Program-made: the position numbers and the translations under genes
In this document: positions 9,857 through 18,407 of the stretch, one piece after another
Numbering within the stretch: position 1 is the first letter of the stretch
Layout of the letters: each line of letters starts with the position of its first letter
Origin: Flavobacteriales bacterium
Lineage (GTDB): Bacteria; Bacteroidota; Bacteroidia; Flavobacteriales; Flavobacteriaceae
Assembly (NCBI GenBank): GCA_011526365.1
Contig: WTIO01000044.1
Span: forward strand, 42,791 to 106,790
Direction of reading: 5' to 3'
Length of the DNA: 64,000 nucleotides
Notes under the pieces: generated by a model
What the model was told of the DNA's origin: nothing
What the model saw: the letters and a program-made list of their open reading frames with translations, nothing else
Databases searched by the model: none

Positions 9857-9922
9857 TCTAGATTGTTTAAGTTATTGTATTTGATTTCTATAAATCCTAA
9901 CTGCCAATTTTACGAAATAATC

Positions 9923-9934
9923 TTAACGTTTTCT
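9923..9934. promoter_or_regulatory. Imperfect second LacI-type operator near susC
   Basis: The stretch TTAACGTTTTCT keeps the centre and one half (AACGTTTTC, 9925-9933) of the perfect operator at 9966-9981. The two centres are 46 bp apart. It lies about 70-80 bp upstream of the susC ATG, close to where a susC promoter should be. A weaker auxiliary site is a reasonable reading; chance similarity is possible. Confidence 0.4.
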
Positions 9935-9965
9935 TCACATTTCAAGGGTTTTGTTATTTTTTTGT

Positions 9966-9981
9966 TCGAAAACGTTTTCGA
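9966..9981. promoter_or_regulatory. Perfect palindromic LacI-family operator
   Basis: TCGAAAACGTTTTCGA is a perfect 16-bp palindrome with the central CG typical of LacI/GalR-family operators. It lies between the divergent susC and lacI-type genes, 49 bp upstream of the regulator's ATG and just upstream of its -7 element (TAAATTTG, 9995-10002), so it is well placed for autoregulation and for control of the SusCD locus. Confidence 0.8.
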
Positions 9982-9994
9982 GATAAATATTTCT

Positions 9995-10002
9995 TAAATT
10001 TG
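9995..10002 (+). promoter_or_regulatory. Putative -7 promoter element of the LacI-type regulator
   Basis: TAAATTTG matches the Bacteroidota -7 consensus TAnnTTTG, 28 nt upstream of the ATG at 10031. I see no well-spaced -33 TTG; the operator at 9966-9981 occupies that region. Confidence 0.5.
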
Positions 10003-10030
10003 TTGGGTAAAATTATCAAGTACGCAAGTA

Positions 10031-11038
10031 ATGACGTTGAAGGATATCGCTAAAAAATTGAACATTTCAGTAGCTACTGTCTCTAAAGCCCTTAAAGATT
10101 ATGACGATGTTAGTTTGGCAACAAAAACACGTGTGCAAGATTATGTGGAAAAAGTAAAGTTTACTCCCAATTCAGTAGCCGCTTCCTTACGAACCCAAAA
10201 AACAAAGACCATTGGGGTGGTCATCCCTGAGCTGAATCACTACTTTTTTAGTGCCGTACTTTCAGGCATACTGGCTGAGGCTGAAAAACACGACTACACA
10301 GTGCTCATTCAGCAAACTCACGAATCTTATAATGCTGAAAAACGTCAGATAAAAAAGCTATTGTTTAAACGGGTGGACGGCATATTAATATCTATTGCTG
10401 GAAAAACAAATGATACGCAGCATCTTAAGGATGTTGTAGATTCTGAAACAATATTAATTCAGTTTGATAAAATCTCTAAGTTAGTGGCAGCTTCAAAAAT
10501 CATTATTGATGATAGGAAAGCTGCTTTTAATATTGTGCAGCATTTACACCAACAAGGAAAAAAAACAATTGCACATCTGAGGGGGCCACTGCTTCCACAG
10601 GTGGCCATTGATCGCTTTATTGGCTACAAACAAGCACTAGAGCACTTTCAGCTTTCCTATGACGCTAAACGAGTAGTAGTGTGTGATAAAGGGATTCGCA
10701 GAGAGGGCTATACCGCAACTGCAAAACTACTCCAAAAAGACCCTACTATTGATGCTATTTTTGCCCACACAGATTCTGTGGCCCTTGGTGCTATCGATTA
10801 TCTATTAGCGCATGACATTAAAATTCCTGAACAAGTGGCTGTCGTTGGGTTTAGCAATTGGGAGATCTCTAAACATAGTCGACCTCAGCTCACTACTGTA
10901 AATCAACCGGGTATAAAAATGGGACGGGCAGCATTTCAACAGTTTTTAAAAGAAGTAGATAAAAAATACAAAAGACAAACTGTAGAACCAGAAACTAAAT
11001 TTATACCTACCCGTTTGATTCATCGAGAATCATCTTGA
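10031..11038 (+). CDS. LacI/GalR-family transcriptional regulator
   Basis: A 335-aa protein starting at ATG. Residues 3-22 ([20 protein letters not shown]) form the LacI helix-turn-helix and residues about 45-62 ([20 protein letters not shown]) the hinge helix region. The remainder is a periplasmic-binding-protein-like effector domain ([80 protein letters not shown]). It is divergent from the SusC/SusD operon and has a perfect LacI-type palindrome in the shared spacer, so it most likely represses or activates that locus in response to a sugar. The last 19 bp overlap the convergent queG gene. The inducer cannot be predicted. Confidence 0.95.
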   Translation: MTLKDIAKKLNISVATVSKALKDYDDVSLATKTRVQDYVEKVKFTPNSVAASLRTQKTKTIGVVIPELNHYFFSAVLSGILAEAEKHDYTVLIQQTHESYNAEKRQIKKLLFKRVDGILISIAGKTNDTQHLKDVVDSETILIQFDKISKLVAASKIIIDDRKAAFNIVQHLHQQGKKTIAHLRGPLLPQVAIDRFIGYKQALEHFQLSYDAKRVVVCDKGIRREGYTATAKLLQKDPTIDAIFAHTDSVALGAIDYLLAHDIKIPEQVAVVGFSNWEISKHSRPQLTTVNQPGIKMGRAAFQQFLKEVDKKYKRQTVEPETKFIPTRLIHRESS

Positions 11039-11958
11039 GAGGATTGAAGAAAACGAATATTACGCTGTAAGCCCAAAAATTTTGTGCGCTGTACTGCACT
11101 GTTTTTAAATATTTTTTTAAAGGTTGCTTCCGTGAGCTCTAGCCAATCATTTTGCTCCATTTCTAAAAGCTGGGGGGGTGGAGAAAATTTTGTTTCGGTG
11201 TGGCTTTGTGCAAAACGGTTCCAAGGACAAACCTCTTGACACACATCGCAGCCAAACATCCAATTGTCCATTTGTCCAGAAAATTCAGAAGGAATGGAGG
11301 ATTTTAATTCTATAGTAAGGTATGAAATACATTTGCTAGCATCAATTTTAAATGGGGTCAACGCCTGGGTGGGACAGGCATCTATACAAGCAGTACAACT
11401 TCCACAATGGTCAGTAACAGGATGGTCGTGCGCCAAAGGGAGATCACAAATGATTTCTGCTATAAAATAATAGGAGCCCACCTTTTGAGTTAATAAGTTG
11501 GTGTTTTTTCCTATCCAGCCCAACCCGCTTTTTGCAGCCCAGGCTTTTTCTAAAACGGGAGCAGAATCCACAAACACACGTCCTTCAATATCACCAAATT
11601 CAGCTTGCATTTTTTGAAAAAGGGCTTTGAGTTTTTCTTTCAGGACCAGATGATAATCTGTACCCAGAGCATACTTGGATATTTTTGGTGCTTTAGGATC
11701 TTTTTGGGTTTCTGGGGTGTAATAATTAAACAGTAGTGATATAACACTTTTCGCCCCAGGCACCAATTTTATTGGGTCGAGGCGTTTGTCAAAGTTGCGC
11801 TCCATATAGCCCATGCTTCCATGGTGTCCCGCTTTAAGCCATTGCTCCAAACGGGGTGCTTCTGCTTCTAAAAATGCTGCTTTTGAAATACCACAGGAGA
11901 TAAATCCCAACTCTTGGGCAGTAGCCTTAATCCAATTGCTGTCTTCCCGGGCCGACAT
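11020..11958 (-). CDS. queG: Epoxyqueuosine reductase QueG
   Basis: A 312-aa protein from the ATG at 11956-11958; a purine-rich AAGGAGGG sits 10 nt upstream inside the end of ruvB, which favours this start over one 11 codons earlier. It catalyses the cobalamin-dependent reduction of epoxyqueuosine to queuosine in tRNA. The N-terminal cobalamin-binding domain is visible ([74 protein letters not shown]), followed by two [4Fe-4S] clusters ([12 protein letters not shown] and [11 protein letters not shown]). It follows ruvB with a 1-nt gap, so the two are co-transcribed, and it ends 19 bp inside the convergent LacI-type gene. Confidence 0.95.
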   Translation of the reverse strand: MSAREDSNWIKATAQELGFISCGISKAAFLEAEAPRLEQWLKAGHHGSMGYMERNFDKRLDPIKLVPGAKSVISLLFNYYTPETQKDPKAPKISKYALGTDYHLVLKEKLKALFQKMQAEFGDIEGRVFVDSAPVLEKAWAAKSGLGWIGKNTNLLTQKVGSYYFIAEIICDLPLAHDHPVTDHCGSCTACIDACPTQALTPFKIDASKCISYLTIELKSSIPSEFSGQMDNWMFGCDVCQEVCPWNRFAQSHTETKFSPPPQLLEMEQNDWLELTEATFKKIFKNSAVQRTKFLGLQRNIRFLQSSQDDSR

Positions 11959-11959
11959 G

Positions 11960-12979
11960 CTAAAACAGCCCTCCTTGATTGTTTTTGGCACGCCCTAAAT
12001 GCTGGTAGGCACGTTCGGTAACCTCGCGTCCTCTGGGAGTGCGTACTATAAATCCTTGTTGAATTAAAAAGGGCTCGTACACCTCTTCTATGGTTTCCCC
12101 ATTTTCAGCTACGGCTGTGGCAAGAGTGGTGATTCCTACGGGACCCCCCTTGAACTTATCGATAAGGGTGGTTAAAATTTTATTGTCCATTTCGTCTAGT
12201 CCATGGGTATCTACGTTTAGGGCGTTTAGTGCATACTGGGTAATGAGAAGGTCAATGGTGCCATTATTTTTTATTTGTGCAAAGTCACGAACCCTCCGTA
12301 GTAAACCATTGGCAATTCGGGGTGTTCCCCGACTTCTGCCTGCAATTTCATTGGCTGCTTCATGGGCAATGGGAACATTAAGGATGGCTGCACTGCGCTC
12401 TATTATGGTGCTTAGGAGTTCGGTGGAATAGTACTCCAAGCGGGAACTAATACCAAAACGTGCACGCATAGGTGCTGTTAGTAAACCCGAACGTGTGGTA
12501 GCTCCAACAAGTGTAAAAGGGTTGAGAGTAATTTGTACCGAACGGGCGTTGGGGCCCGTTTCGATCATTATATCAATTTTATAATCCTCCATTGCCGAAT
12601 AGAGGTACTCTTCTACTATGGGGCTTAAGCGGTGTATCTCATCAATAAATAGTATGTCTCTAGGGGCCAAATTTGTCAATAAGCCAGCCAAATCTCCGGG
12701 CTTGTCTAAAACAGGCCCCGAAGTCAATTTAATCCCTACATTAAGCTCATTGGCCAAGATGTGCGCAAGGGTGGTTTTCCCCAAACCTGGAGGGCCATGA
12801 AAAAGGGTGTGATCCAAGGCTTCTTCGCGCTGCCGTGCCGCAGCTACAAATATCTGTAGGTTGGCCAATAAACTTTCTTGCCCAGCAAAATCATCAAAGC
12901 TCAATGGCCGTAACGCACGATCTATGTCTTGCTCTTCTGGTGTGAGGTGCTCCCGCTCAGGATCTAAATGCTCATTCAT
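11960..12979 (-). CDS. ruvB: Holliday junction branch migration ATPase RuvB
   Basis: A 339-aa protein of normal RuvB length. It forms the hexameric motor that drives branch migration with RuvA. Visible are the N-terminal [12 protein letters not shown], Walker [14 protein letters not shown], Walker [12 protein letters not shown], sensor [12 protein letters not shown] with the arginine-containing PMRARFGI, and the C-terminal winged helix ([42 protein letters not shown]). The start MNEHLDPE is typical for the family in flavobacteria. A perfect -7 element ends 5 nt before this ATG, so the mRNA may be leaderless. queG follows directly; the upstream neighbour coxA is closed by a terminator, so ruvB-queG is a separate unit. 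Confidence 0.97.
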   Translation of the reverse strand: MNEHLDPEREHLTPEEQDIDRALRPLSFDDFAGQESLLANLQIFVAAARQREEALDHTLFHGPPGLGKTTLAHILANELNVGIKLTSGPVLDKPGDLAGLLTNLAPRDILFIDEIHRLSPIVEEYLYSAMEDYKIDIMIETGPNARSVQITLNPFTLVGATTRSGLLTAPMRARFGISSRLEYYSTELLSTIIERSAAILNVPIAHEAANEIAGRSRGTPRIANGLLRRVRDFAQIKNNGTIDLLITQYALNALNVDTHGLDEMDNKILTTLIDKFKGGPVGITTLATAVAENGETIEEVYEPFLIQQGFIVRTPRGREVTERAYQHLGRAKNNQGGLF

Positions 12980-12984
12980 ACCAC

Positions 12985-12992
12985 CAAATATA
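12985..12992 (-). promoter_or_regulatory. -7 promoter element of ruvB-queG
   Basis: On the minus strand TATATTTG matches TAnnTTTG exactly. It ends 5 nt before the ruvB ATG. No clear -33 TTG at 17-23 nt spacing was found. Confidence 0.6.
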
Positions 12993-13030
12993 CATTATTT
13001 CTATGCTTGGTCAGGAACGGAGTTGGAACC

Positions 13031-13057
13031 AAAAAAAACCCTCCATGGCGGAGGGTT
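13031..13057 (-). terminator. Intrinsic terminator of the act-cox operon
   Basis: Read on the minus strand, AACCCTCC and GGAGGGTT (8-bp stem, 5-nt loop, 13037-13057) are followed by eight T (13031-13038, partly in the stem). It lies 15 nt beyond the coxA stop codon. Confidence 0.85.
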
Positions 13058-13072
13058 ATGATGAATATTTTA

Positions 13073-14863
13073 CTAATGCTGTAGTTCTTCCTCTCCTTTT
13101 TTCAATGGAACATTTTGAGGTACAAAATCCTCTTCATGGCCAGGCTTGGAGTAATCATACGCCCAACGGTGTACGTGAGGAATTTCCCCTTCCCAGTTGC
13201 CGTGAATGTGCTTTATAGGAGCGGTCCATTCGAGAGTATTGGAACTCCAAGGATTTTGCTCCGTTGCTTTTCCATAGAACATGGAATGGATAAAGTTGTA
13301 TAAGAACACCAATTGTGCTGCGCCAGCAATCAATGCAAAAACGGTGATTACCACATTGATGTCAGCAAGGTCATCAAAGTAGGGAAAGGCTGTGTTGGTA
13401 TAGTAACGTCTTGGTAGCCCTGCCATACCGATGAAGTGCATGGGGAAAAATACGCCATAGGCACTTACAGCAGTCACCCAAAAGTGAACATAACCTAAGT
13501 TTTTGTTCATCATTCTACCAAACATTTTCGGGAACCAGTGGTACACCCCAGCGAATAGCCCGTAGAGTGCAGAAATTCCCATTACAAGGTGGAAGTGTGC
13601 CACCACAAAATAGGTGTCGTGCACATTGATATCCAAGGTGCTATCACCGAGAATAATTCCTGTTAATCCCCCTGAAATGAAGGTAGATACCAAACCGATA
13701 GAAAACAACATTGCAGGGTTGAGCTGGAGGTTTCCTTTCCAAAGGGTGGTGATATAATTAAATGCTTTTACTGCTGAAGGAATCGCAATTAAAAGGGTGG
13801 TAAATGTAAATACTGACCCAAGGAAAGGATTCATTCCTGAGATAAACATGTGGTGCCCCCAAACAATGGTTGAAAGGAAGGCAATGGCTAAAATGGAGGC
13901 TACCATGGCGCGATAACCAAAGATTGGTTTTCGGGCGTTGGTTGCAATAATTTCTGAGGTAATCCCCAAGGCTGGAAGTAATACAATATATACTTCAGGG
14001 TGGCCTAAGAACCAAAATAAATGCTCATACAAAACGGGAGAACCGCCTTGATAGTGAAGCACCTCCCCTTGAATAAAGATATCTGAGAGGAAAAATGAAG
14101 TTCCAAAACTTCGGTCCATAATAAGCAATAGTGCTGCTGATAGCAGTACTGGGAAGGATACTACCCCAATGATGGCCGTTACGAAAAAGGCCCAAATGGT
14201 GAGGGGTAAACGCGTCATGGTCATTCCCTTAGTACGCAGGTTGAGTACTGTTACAATGTAGTTTAGTGACCCTAGTAAGGAAGAAGCAATAAAAATCGCC
14301 ATAGACACCAACCAAAGTGTCATTCCCAAACCAGAACCTGGTTGCGCTTGTGGGAGGGCACTTAGCGGAGGATAAATGGTCCACCCCGCCGCTGCAGGTC
14401 CTGCTTCCACAAATAAAGACATTACCATAACCACACTGGAAACAAAAAACAACCAGTAAGAAATCATGTTTAACAGTCCAGAGGCCATATCGCGGGCACC
14501 AATTTGCAATGGGATCAACAGGTTACTAAACGTTCCCGAGAGTCCAGCGGTAAGCACGAAAAACACCATAATGGTTCCGTGAATGGTTACCAAAGCAAGA
14601 TAGACGTTAGGGTCCATCACGCCATCGGGAGCCCATTTTCCTAGGAGCACTTCAAACACCCCAAAGGATTGCTCAGGCCATGCCAGTTGAAGGCGGAATA
14701 AAAGGGACATGGCAATCCCAATAATTCCCATAAATAGTCCTGTAATCAAATATTGTTTAGAGATCATCTTGTGATCTTGACTAAACACATATTTGGTCAT
14801 AAAAGTTTCTTTGTGATGATGTCCGTGATCCTCTTCGTGTACTTGCGCTGCTACTGTTGACAT
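13073..14863 (-). CDS. coxA: Cytochrome c oxidase subunit I (heme-copper oxidase, A type)
   Basis: A 596-aa polytopic protein with about 12 TM helices. It houses the low-spin heme, heme a3 and CuB and pumps protons while reducing oxygen. The binuclear-centre signature is intact: GHPEVYIVLLPALG carries the CuB histidine and the cross-linked tyrosine, WGHHMF gives the next two CuB histidines, and HDTYFVVAHFHLVMG gives the heme ligands. TIHGTIMVFF holds the low-spin heme ligand near the N-terminus. The cytoplasmic N-terminus is His-rich (HEEDHGHHHKE). It is the last gene of the act-cox operon, 18 nt after coxB. Subunits III and IV are not in the window. Confidence 0.97.
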   Translation of the reverse strand: MSTVAAQVHEEDHGHHHKETFMTKYVFSQDHKMISKQYLITGLFMGIIGIAMSLLFRLQLAWPEQSFGVFEVLLGKWAPDGVMDPNVYLALVTIHGTIMVFFVLTAGLSGTFSNLLIPLQIGARDMASGLLNMISYWLFFVSSVVMVMSLFVEAGPAAAGWTIYPPLSALPQAQPGSGLGMTLWLVSMAIFIASSLLGSLNYIVTVLNLRTKGMTMTRLPLTIWAFFVTAIIGVVSFPVLLSAALLLIMDRSFGTSFFLSDIFIQGEVLHYQGGSPVLYEHLFWFLGHPEVYIVLLPALGITSEIIATNARKPIFGYRAMVASILAIAFLSTIVWGHHMFISGMNPFLGSVFTFTTLLIAIPSAVKAFNYITTLWKGNLQLNPAMLFSIGLVSTFISGGLTGIILGDSTLDINVHDTYFVVAHFHLVMGISALYGLFAGVYHWFPKMFGRMMNKNLGYVHFWVTAVSAYGVFFPMHFIGMAGLPRRYYTNTAFPYFDDLADINVVITVFALIAGAAQLVFLYNFIHSMFYGKATEQNPWSSNTLEWTAPIKHIHGNWEGEIPHVHRWAYDYSKPGHEEDFVPQNVPLKKGEEELQH

Positions 14864-14881
14864 ATCTAATATTTTAGGTTC

Positions 14882-15946
14882 TTATTGAATGAATTGGGCA
14901 AAAGTTTGTTGTGAAGCCATCCACTTTTCAAATTGTTCGGGAGTTTCTACTACAATCTTCATTTGCATATTGTAATGAGAGGCACCACAAATTTTATTGC
15001 AAAGTAATAAATAATCGAATACGTAGGGCTCTAAAGCCTCTTCTCCATTGGCCATTAATTCTTTACTTTTTTCTGCTCTAATTTTATTGATCTTTTTCAC
15101 CTTAGCGATCACATCGGGTTTCATCCGCATGTCGGCTGTGGTGGTGGTAGGTGTAAAAGCAAACTCGGTAATCATTCCGGGCACACAGTTCATTTGTGCT
15201 CTAAAGAAGGGCATATACGCCGAGTGCAATACATCTTGGGATCGCATTTTAAAAATCACTTCACGACCCGCTGGCAAGTGCAGTTCTTGGACAACCACAT
15301 CGTCTAGGCCGTTGGGGTCTGTAGCGTCTATACCGACTAAGTTTCTGCCGTCAAAGTCCTGAAGGAAACGCACATTGGCATCTCCCAGTACGCCATCATC
15401 ACCAGCATAACGGGCTTTCCAGTTAAACTGTTGGGCATAGAGTTCTACCACAAGGGCGTCTTCATTTTCTTCAATGGTCATAATATCGGTCCAGGTGTAT
15501 AAACCGTATAAAATAAGTCCTGCAAGGGTGATTACAGGGATAATTGTCCAAATGGCCTCAAGGCGATCGTTATCGGCATAAAACAGGGCTTTTTGGCCTT
15601 TTTTCCCACGGTATTTGTAGGCAAAATAATGGAGTAGTGCTTGTGTTATAGTTTGTACAAAAAAGATGATGGCAAAAGAGATCCACATCAAATTATCGTA
15701 TTCTGAGCCGTGTTCGGAAGCAGCCTCTGGGAGGAGGACGTCGCCCCATTTCCAAAAAGAAAAGAGGGTGATGCCGTAGATAAACAGTAGGAAAGCGAAC
15801 ATCAGGTTCCCGTTCCACTTATTATCGTTGTCGTTTGCAATTTGTGAGTCATCGCGTTTGGCTTGCGATAATTCGAATATTTTGCTGATTTGCCAAATGG
15901 AAATGGCAACTAAAATTAAAACCGTTATGATAAGTAAATAGGTCAT
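14882..15946 (-). CDS. coxB: Cytochrome c oxidase subunit II (CuA subunit)
   Basis: A 354-aa protein with an N-terminal hydrophobic helix, then two TM helices (LMFAFLLFIYGITLFSFW and IWTIIPVITLAGLILYGLYT) and a periplasmic cupredoxin domain. The CuA site is visible: DVLHSAYMPFFRAQMNCVPG supplies the first histidine, and CNKICGASHYNM supplies both cysteines, the second histidine and the methionine. The residue after the first Cys that is usually part of C-x-E is replaced (CNKIC); the ligand Glu in that loop acts by its main chain, so function is probably kept. No C-terminal cytochrome c domain is fused, so electrons must come from a separate carrier or directly from ActE/ActA. It lies 16 nt after actF. 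Confidence 0.95.
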   Translation of the reverse strand: MTYLLIITVLILVAISIWQISKIFELSQAKRDDSQIANDNDNKWNGNLMFAFLLFIYGITLFSFWKWGDVLLPEAASEHGSEYDNLMWISFAIIFFVQTITQALLHYFAYKYRGKKGQKALFYADNDRLEAIWTIIPVITLAGLILYGLYTWTDIMTIEENEDALVVELYAQQFNWKARYAGDDGVLGDANVRFLQDFDGRNLVGIDATDPNGLDDVVVQELHLPAGREVIFKMRSQDVLHSAYMPFFRAQMNCVPGMITEFAFTPTTTTADMRMKPDVIAKVKKINKIRAEKSKELMANGEEALEPYVFDYLLLCNKICGASHYNMQMKIVVETPEQFEKWMASQQTFAQFIQ

Positions 15947-15962
15947 CTATCTCTTCCTAATT

Positions 15963-17306
15963 TTAATATGTAAATCGTTCACTCTCTCCTAAATAGGGAT
16001 CTCCTGCTGCTTCTAGTGGTGCCTTAGTCAGTTCATTAAATACGATATAAATAAACAAACCAAGGAAAAATAAGAATGCCCCTATTTCTGGAATTCCAAT
16101 AAACCATTGGTCTCCCACTGCTGAAGGCATAATCATATTGTACACATCTATGTAGTGTCCCAAAATAATTACAATTCCTGCCATCACAATAAACAGATAC
16201 TTACGCTTGTAATCGCTGTTCATTAAAATGAGTAGCGGAAATATGAAGTTCATTACCAACATGGCAAAGAACGGTAGGTTATAATCTTCAATTCGGGTAA
16301 TAAAATAAGTTACCTCTTCCGGAATGTTGGAGTACCAAATAAGCATGAATTGGGAAAACCACAGGTACGTCCAAAAAATGCTAATACCAAACATGAATTT
16401 TCCTAAATCGTGGATGTGGCTGTCATTTACCTTATCCAAATACCCCTTAGATTTCAGGTAGATGGCAATTAAGGCTATTACCGTAATTCCAGAAACAAAC
16501 ATACTGGCAAACACATACCAACCAAAAAGAGTACTGAACCAGTGCGGATCAATGGACATCACCCAATCCCATGACATCATGGATTCGGTTACGATAAAGA
16601 AGGCTAAGAATCCCGCCGAGAGTTGGAAATTCTTTTTGTGGTAACGAATGTCAGTAGCTTCATCTTGGGCTAGTGAATACCTTCTGGAAAGGTAGCGGTA
16701 CCCGTTCCAACCGAGGATGTACACCAGGGCACGAATAAGATAAAAAGGCACATTTAAGTAGCTTGTTTTCCCTTGAATAAGCTTGTCGTGGGCAACCACT
16801 TCGGGATCCATCCAAATAAACAAGTGGTTAAGGTGGAAACCAGAAAGTGCTAAAAGCACAAATACAATAAGTGTCCCAGGCAATAAATAGCCGGTGATTC
16901 CTTCCATCACTCTAAAGAGTAAGGGTGACCACCCCGCTTGAGCAGCACGTTGAATAGCATAAAAAGCAAGGGTGCCAAGGGCAATCATCATAAAGAAGAG
17001 TGCTGCCACATAGACAGCCGCCCAAGGTTTGTTTTGAAGTTGGTGTAGGAGGTGCTCCCCATGATCGTTGGATGCGTGCTCCTCTGTATCATGATGCGCT
17101 TGTGTTCCTTCAGCATGATCGTTGGCAGGCATTGCATGTGCTGTAGTGTCACCATGCGCTTCCCCTTCGTGATGAGCAGTGGCCACCATGGCTTGGGCTT
17201 CTTCAACCGTTGAAGGAGCAGCCAAAAAACCATACGCCATGCCTAGGAAACCTAGAACAATGAAGCTTAGCGCAGTTATTTTCAGTTGACGAGGAAAGGT
17301 GTACAT
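15963..17306 (-). CDS. actF: Alternative complex III subunit ActF
   Basis: A 447-aa polytopic membrane subunit of the quinol:cytochrome c/electron acceptor oxidoreductase (alternative complex III), distantly related to the NrfD-like subunit ActC. About ten TM segments are visible, e.g. the N-terminal LKITALSFIVLGFLGMAYGF, AAVYVAALFFMMIALGTLAFYAI and the C-terminal GAFLFFLGLFIYIVFNEL. Between the first and second helix, residues about 44-92 form a loop with some eleven histidines and many acidic residues (AHHEGEAHGD, HAEGTQAHHDTEEHASNDHGEH). It sits between actE and coxB in the operon; the coupling of Act genes to coxBA is common in Bacteroidota and suggests a supercomplex with the oxidase. 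Confidence 0.93.
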   Translation of the reverse strand: MYTFPRQLKITALSFIVLGFLGMAYGFLAAPSTVEEAQAMVATAHHEGEAHGDTTAHAMPANDHAEGTQAHHDTEEHASNDHGEHLLHQLQNKPWAAVYVAALFFMMIALGTLAFYAIQRAAQAGWSPLLFRVMEGITGYLLPGTLIVFVLLALSGFHLNHLFIWMDPEVVAHDKLIQGKTSYLNVPFYLIRALVYILGWNGYRYLSRRYSLAQDEATDIRYHKKNFQLSAGFLAFFIVTESMMSWDWVMSIDPHWFSTLFGWYVFASMFVSGITVIALIAIYLKSKGYLDKVNDSHIHDLGKFMFGISIFWTYLWFSQFMLIWYSNIPEEVTYFITRIEDYNLPFFAMLVMNFIFPLLILMNSDYKRKYLFIVMAGIVIILGHYIDVYNMIMPSAVGDQWFIGIPEIGAFLFFLGLFIYIVFNELTKAPLEAAGDPYLGESERFTY

Positions 17307-17323
17307 AGAGTTCTGTGCTTTTC

Positions 17324-17872
17324 TTATTTAACTAAGTCGGCACGCAGTGCCATTACGTGTTGTGCTATTTGCCAACGTTCTTTTGCATTTACTTGTCCTG
17401 CATGGGATCCCATGGCATTTTTACCGTACATCAACACGTGATAAATACTCCCAGGAGTAATATCACGATCAGCATAACTGGGAACGCCTAAAAACTTTTC
17501 GCGTTGCATCAGGATGCCCTGTCCGTCGCCTTTGTTCCCGTGACAAACAGCGCAGTAAATACCGTACAATTCCGCACCTTGCTTCTGGTGTTCGTCGCTT
17601 AGTGCTATGGGCGATTTTAAATCTGCTTTCGCCGCTTCATAGCCTTCGTTGGTATCAGGGTAATCATAAGGTTCCCAACCACGGGCAATGCTTCCCTCCG
17701 CAGGAAGTTGTGCTTCGATACCGTTAGCAAACGCATCACTATCCGCGTAGGTTTCATAACCCACGGGTTCATACATATTGGGGAAATACTGATAGTTTGG
17801 CTTTGCAGGATCAAAACACGACTGCATCACCAAAAGAAAACTTCCCATTAAAACGAGTCCAATTTTTTTCAT
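17324..17872 (-). CDS. actE: Alternative complex III subunit ActE, mono-heme cytochrome c lipoprotein
   Basis: A 182-aa protein with a lipoprotein signal (MKKIGLVLMGSFLLVMQSC, Cys19) and one heme-binding motif CAVCH near residue 119, followed by GNKGDGQG and a likely distal methionine in MYGKNAMGSH. The region before the heme domain (NMYEPVGYETYADSDAF) is the conserved ActE linker. It carries electrons on the periplasmic face of the complex. It begins 1 nt after the actD stop and is followed by actF after 17 nt. Confidence 0.94.
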   Translation of the reverse strand: MKKIGLVLMGSFLLVMQSCFDPAKPNYQYFPNMYEPVGYETYADSDAFANGIEAQLPAEGSIARGWEPYDYPDTNEGYEAAKADLKSPIALSDEHQKQGAELYGIYCAVCHGNKGDGQGILMQREKFLGVPSYADRDITPGSIYHVLMYGKNAMGSHAGQVNAKERWQIAQHVMALRADLVK

Positions 17873-17873
17873 G

Positions 17874-18407
17874 CTAGTGTGCTTCTTTATCGATTACTTG
17901 AATATCAATAGCTCCTGTTTTTTTAAGTAGTTGTGTTAATTCCTTCTCGTTGTTATGAAGGGGAATTTCCATCAAAAACTTATCGTCGGTAGTCAACGGA
18001 TTGGGGTTTTCGGCTTTTTTAAAAGGCCATAAGCGGCTTCTTAAATAAAAGGTTATTACCATCAAGTGGGCCGCAAAAAACACCGTCATTTCAAACATCA
18101 CTGGGACAAAAGCTGGCATATTTTCCAAGAAGGAAAAACTGGGCTTTCCTCCTATGTTTTGGGGCCAGTCCTCAATCATAATAAAGTTAATCATCAGCAC
18201 GGCAATGCTAAACCCAATACAACCATAGATGAAAGACATGATTGCAATACGAGTTTCTTCGAGCCCTAACGCTTTGTCGAGGCCGTGAACAGGGAAAGGG
18301 GTGTACACTTCTTCGATATGGTGCTTTTCTTTGCGCACAGCTTTAACCGCGCTCATTAGCACATCGTCGTCATCGTAAAGTGCGTGTATGACTTGATTAC
18401 TTTCCAT
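17874..18407 (-). CDS. actD: Alternative complex III subunit ActD (DUF3341)
   Basis: A 177-aa protein with two central TM helices (IAIMSFIYGCIGFSIAVLMI and FEMTVFFAAHLMVITFYL) and soluble ends, as in DUF3341 proteins. The N-terminus HALYDDDDVLMSAVKAVR and the motif YTPFPVHGLDKALGL are conserved in the family. It is a structural subunit without a cofactor. It overlaps the 3' end of actC by 11 bp, so translation is coupled. Confidence 0.93.
   Translation of the reverse strand: MESNQVIHALYDDDDVLMSAVKAVRKEKHHIEEVYTPFPVHGLDKALGLEETRIAIMSFIYGCIGFSIAVLMINFIMIEDWPQNIGGKPSFSFLENMPAFVPVMFEMTVFFAAHLMVITFYLRSRLWPFKKAENPNPLTTDDKFLMEIPLHNNEKELTQLLKKTGAIDIQVIDKEAH

Noticed and set aside
12090..12431. 113-aa ORF opposite ruvB
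   Set aside because: Antisense shadow of a well-identified gene with no start signal.
14882..15946. Loss of the CuA site because C-x-E-x-C is CNKIC
   Set aside because: All side-chain ligands (2 Cys, 2 His, Met) are present and the Glu acts through its main chain.
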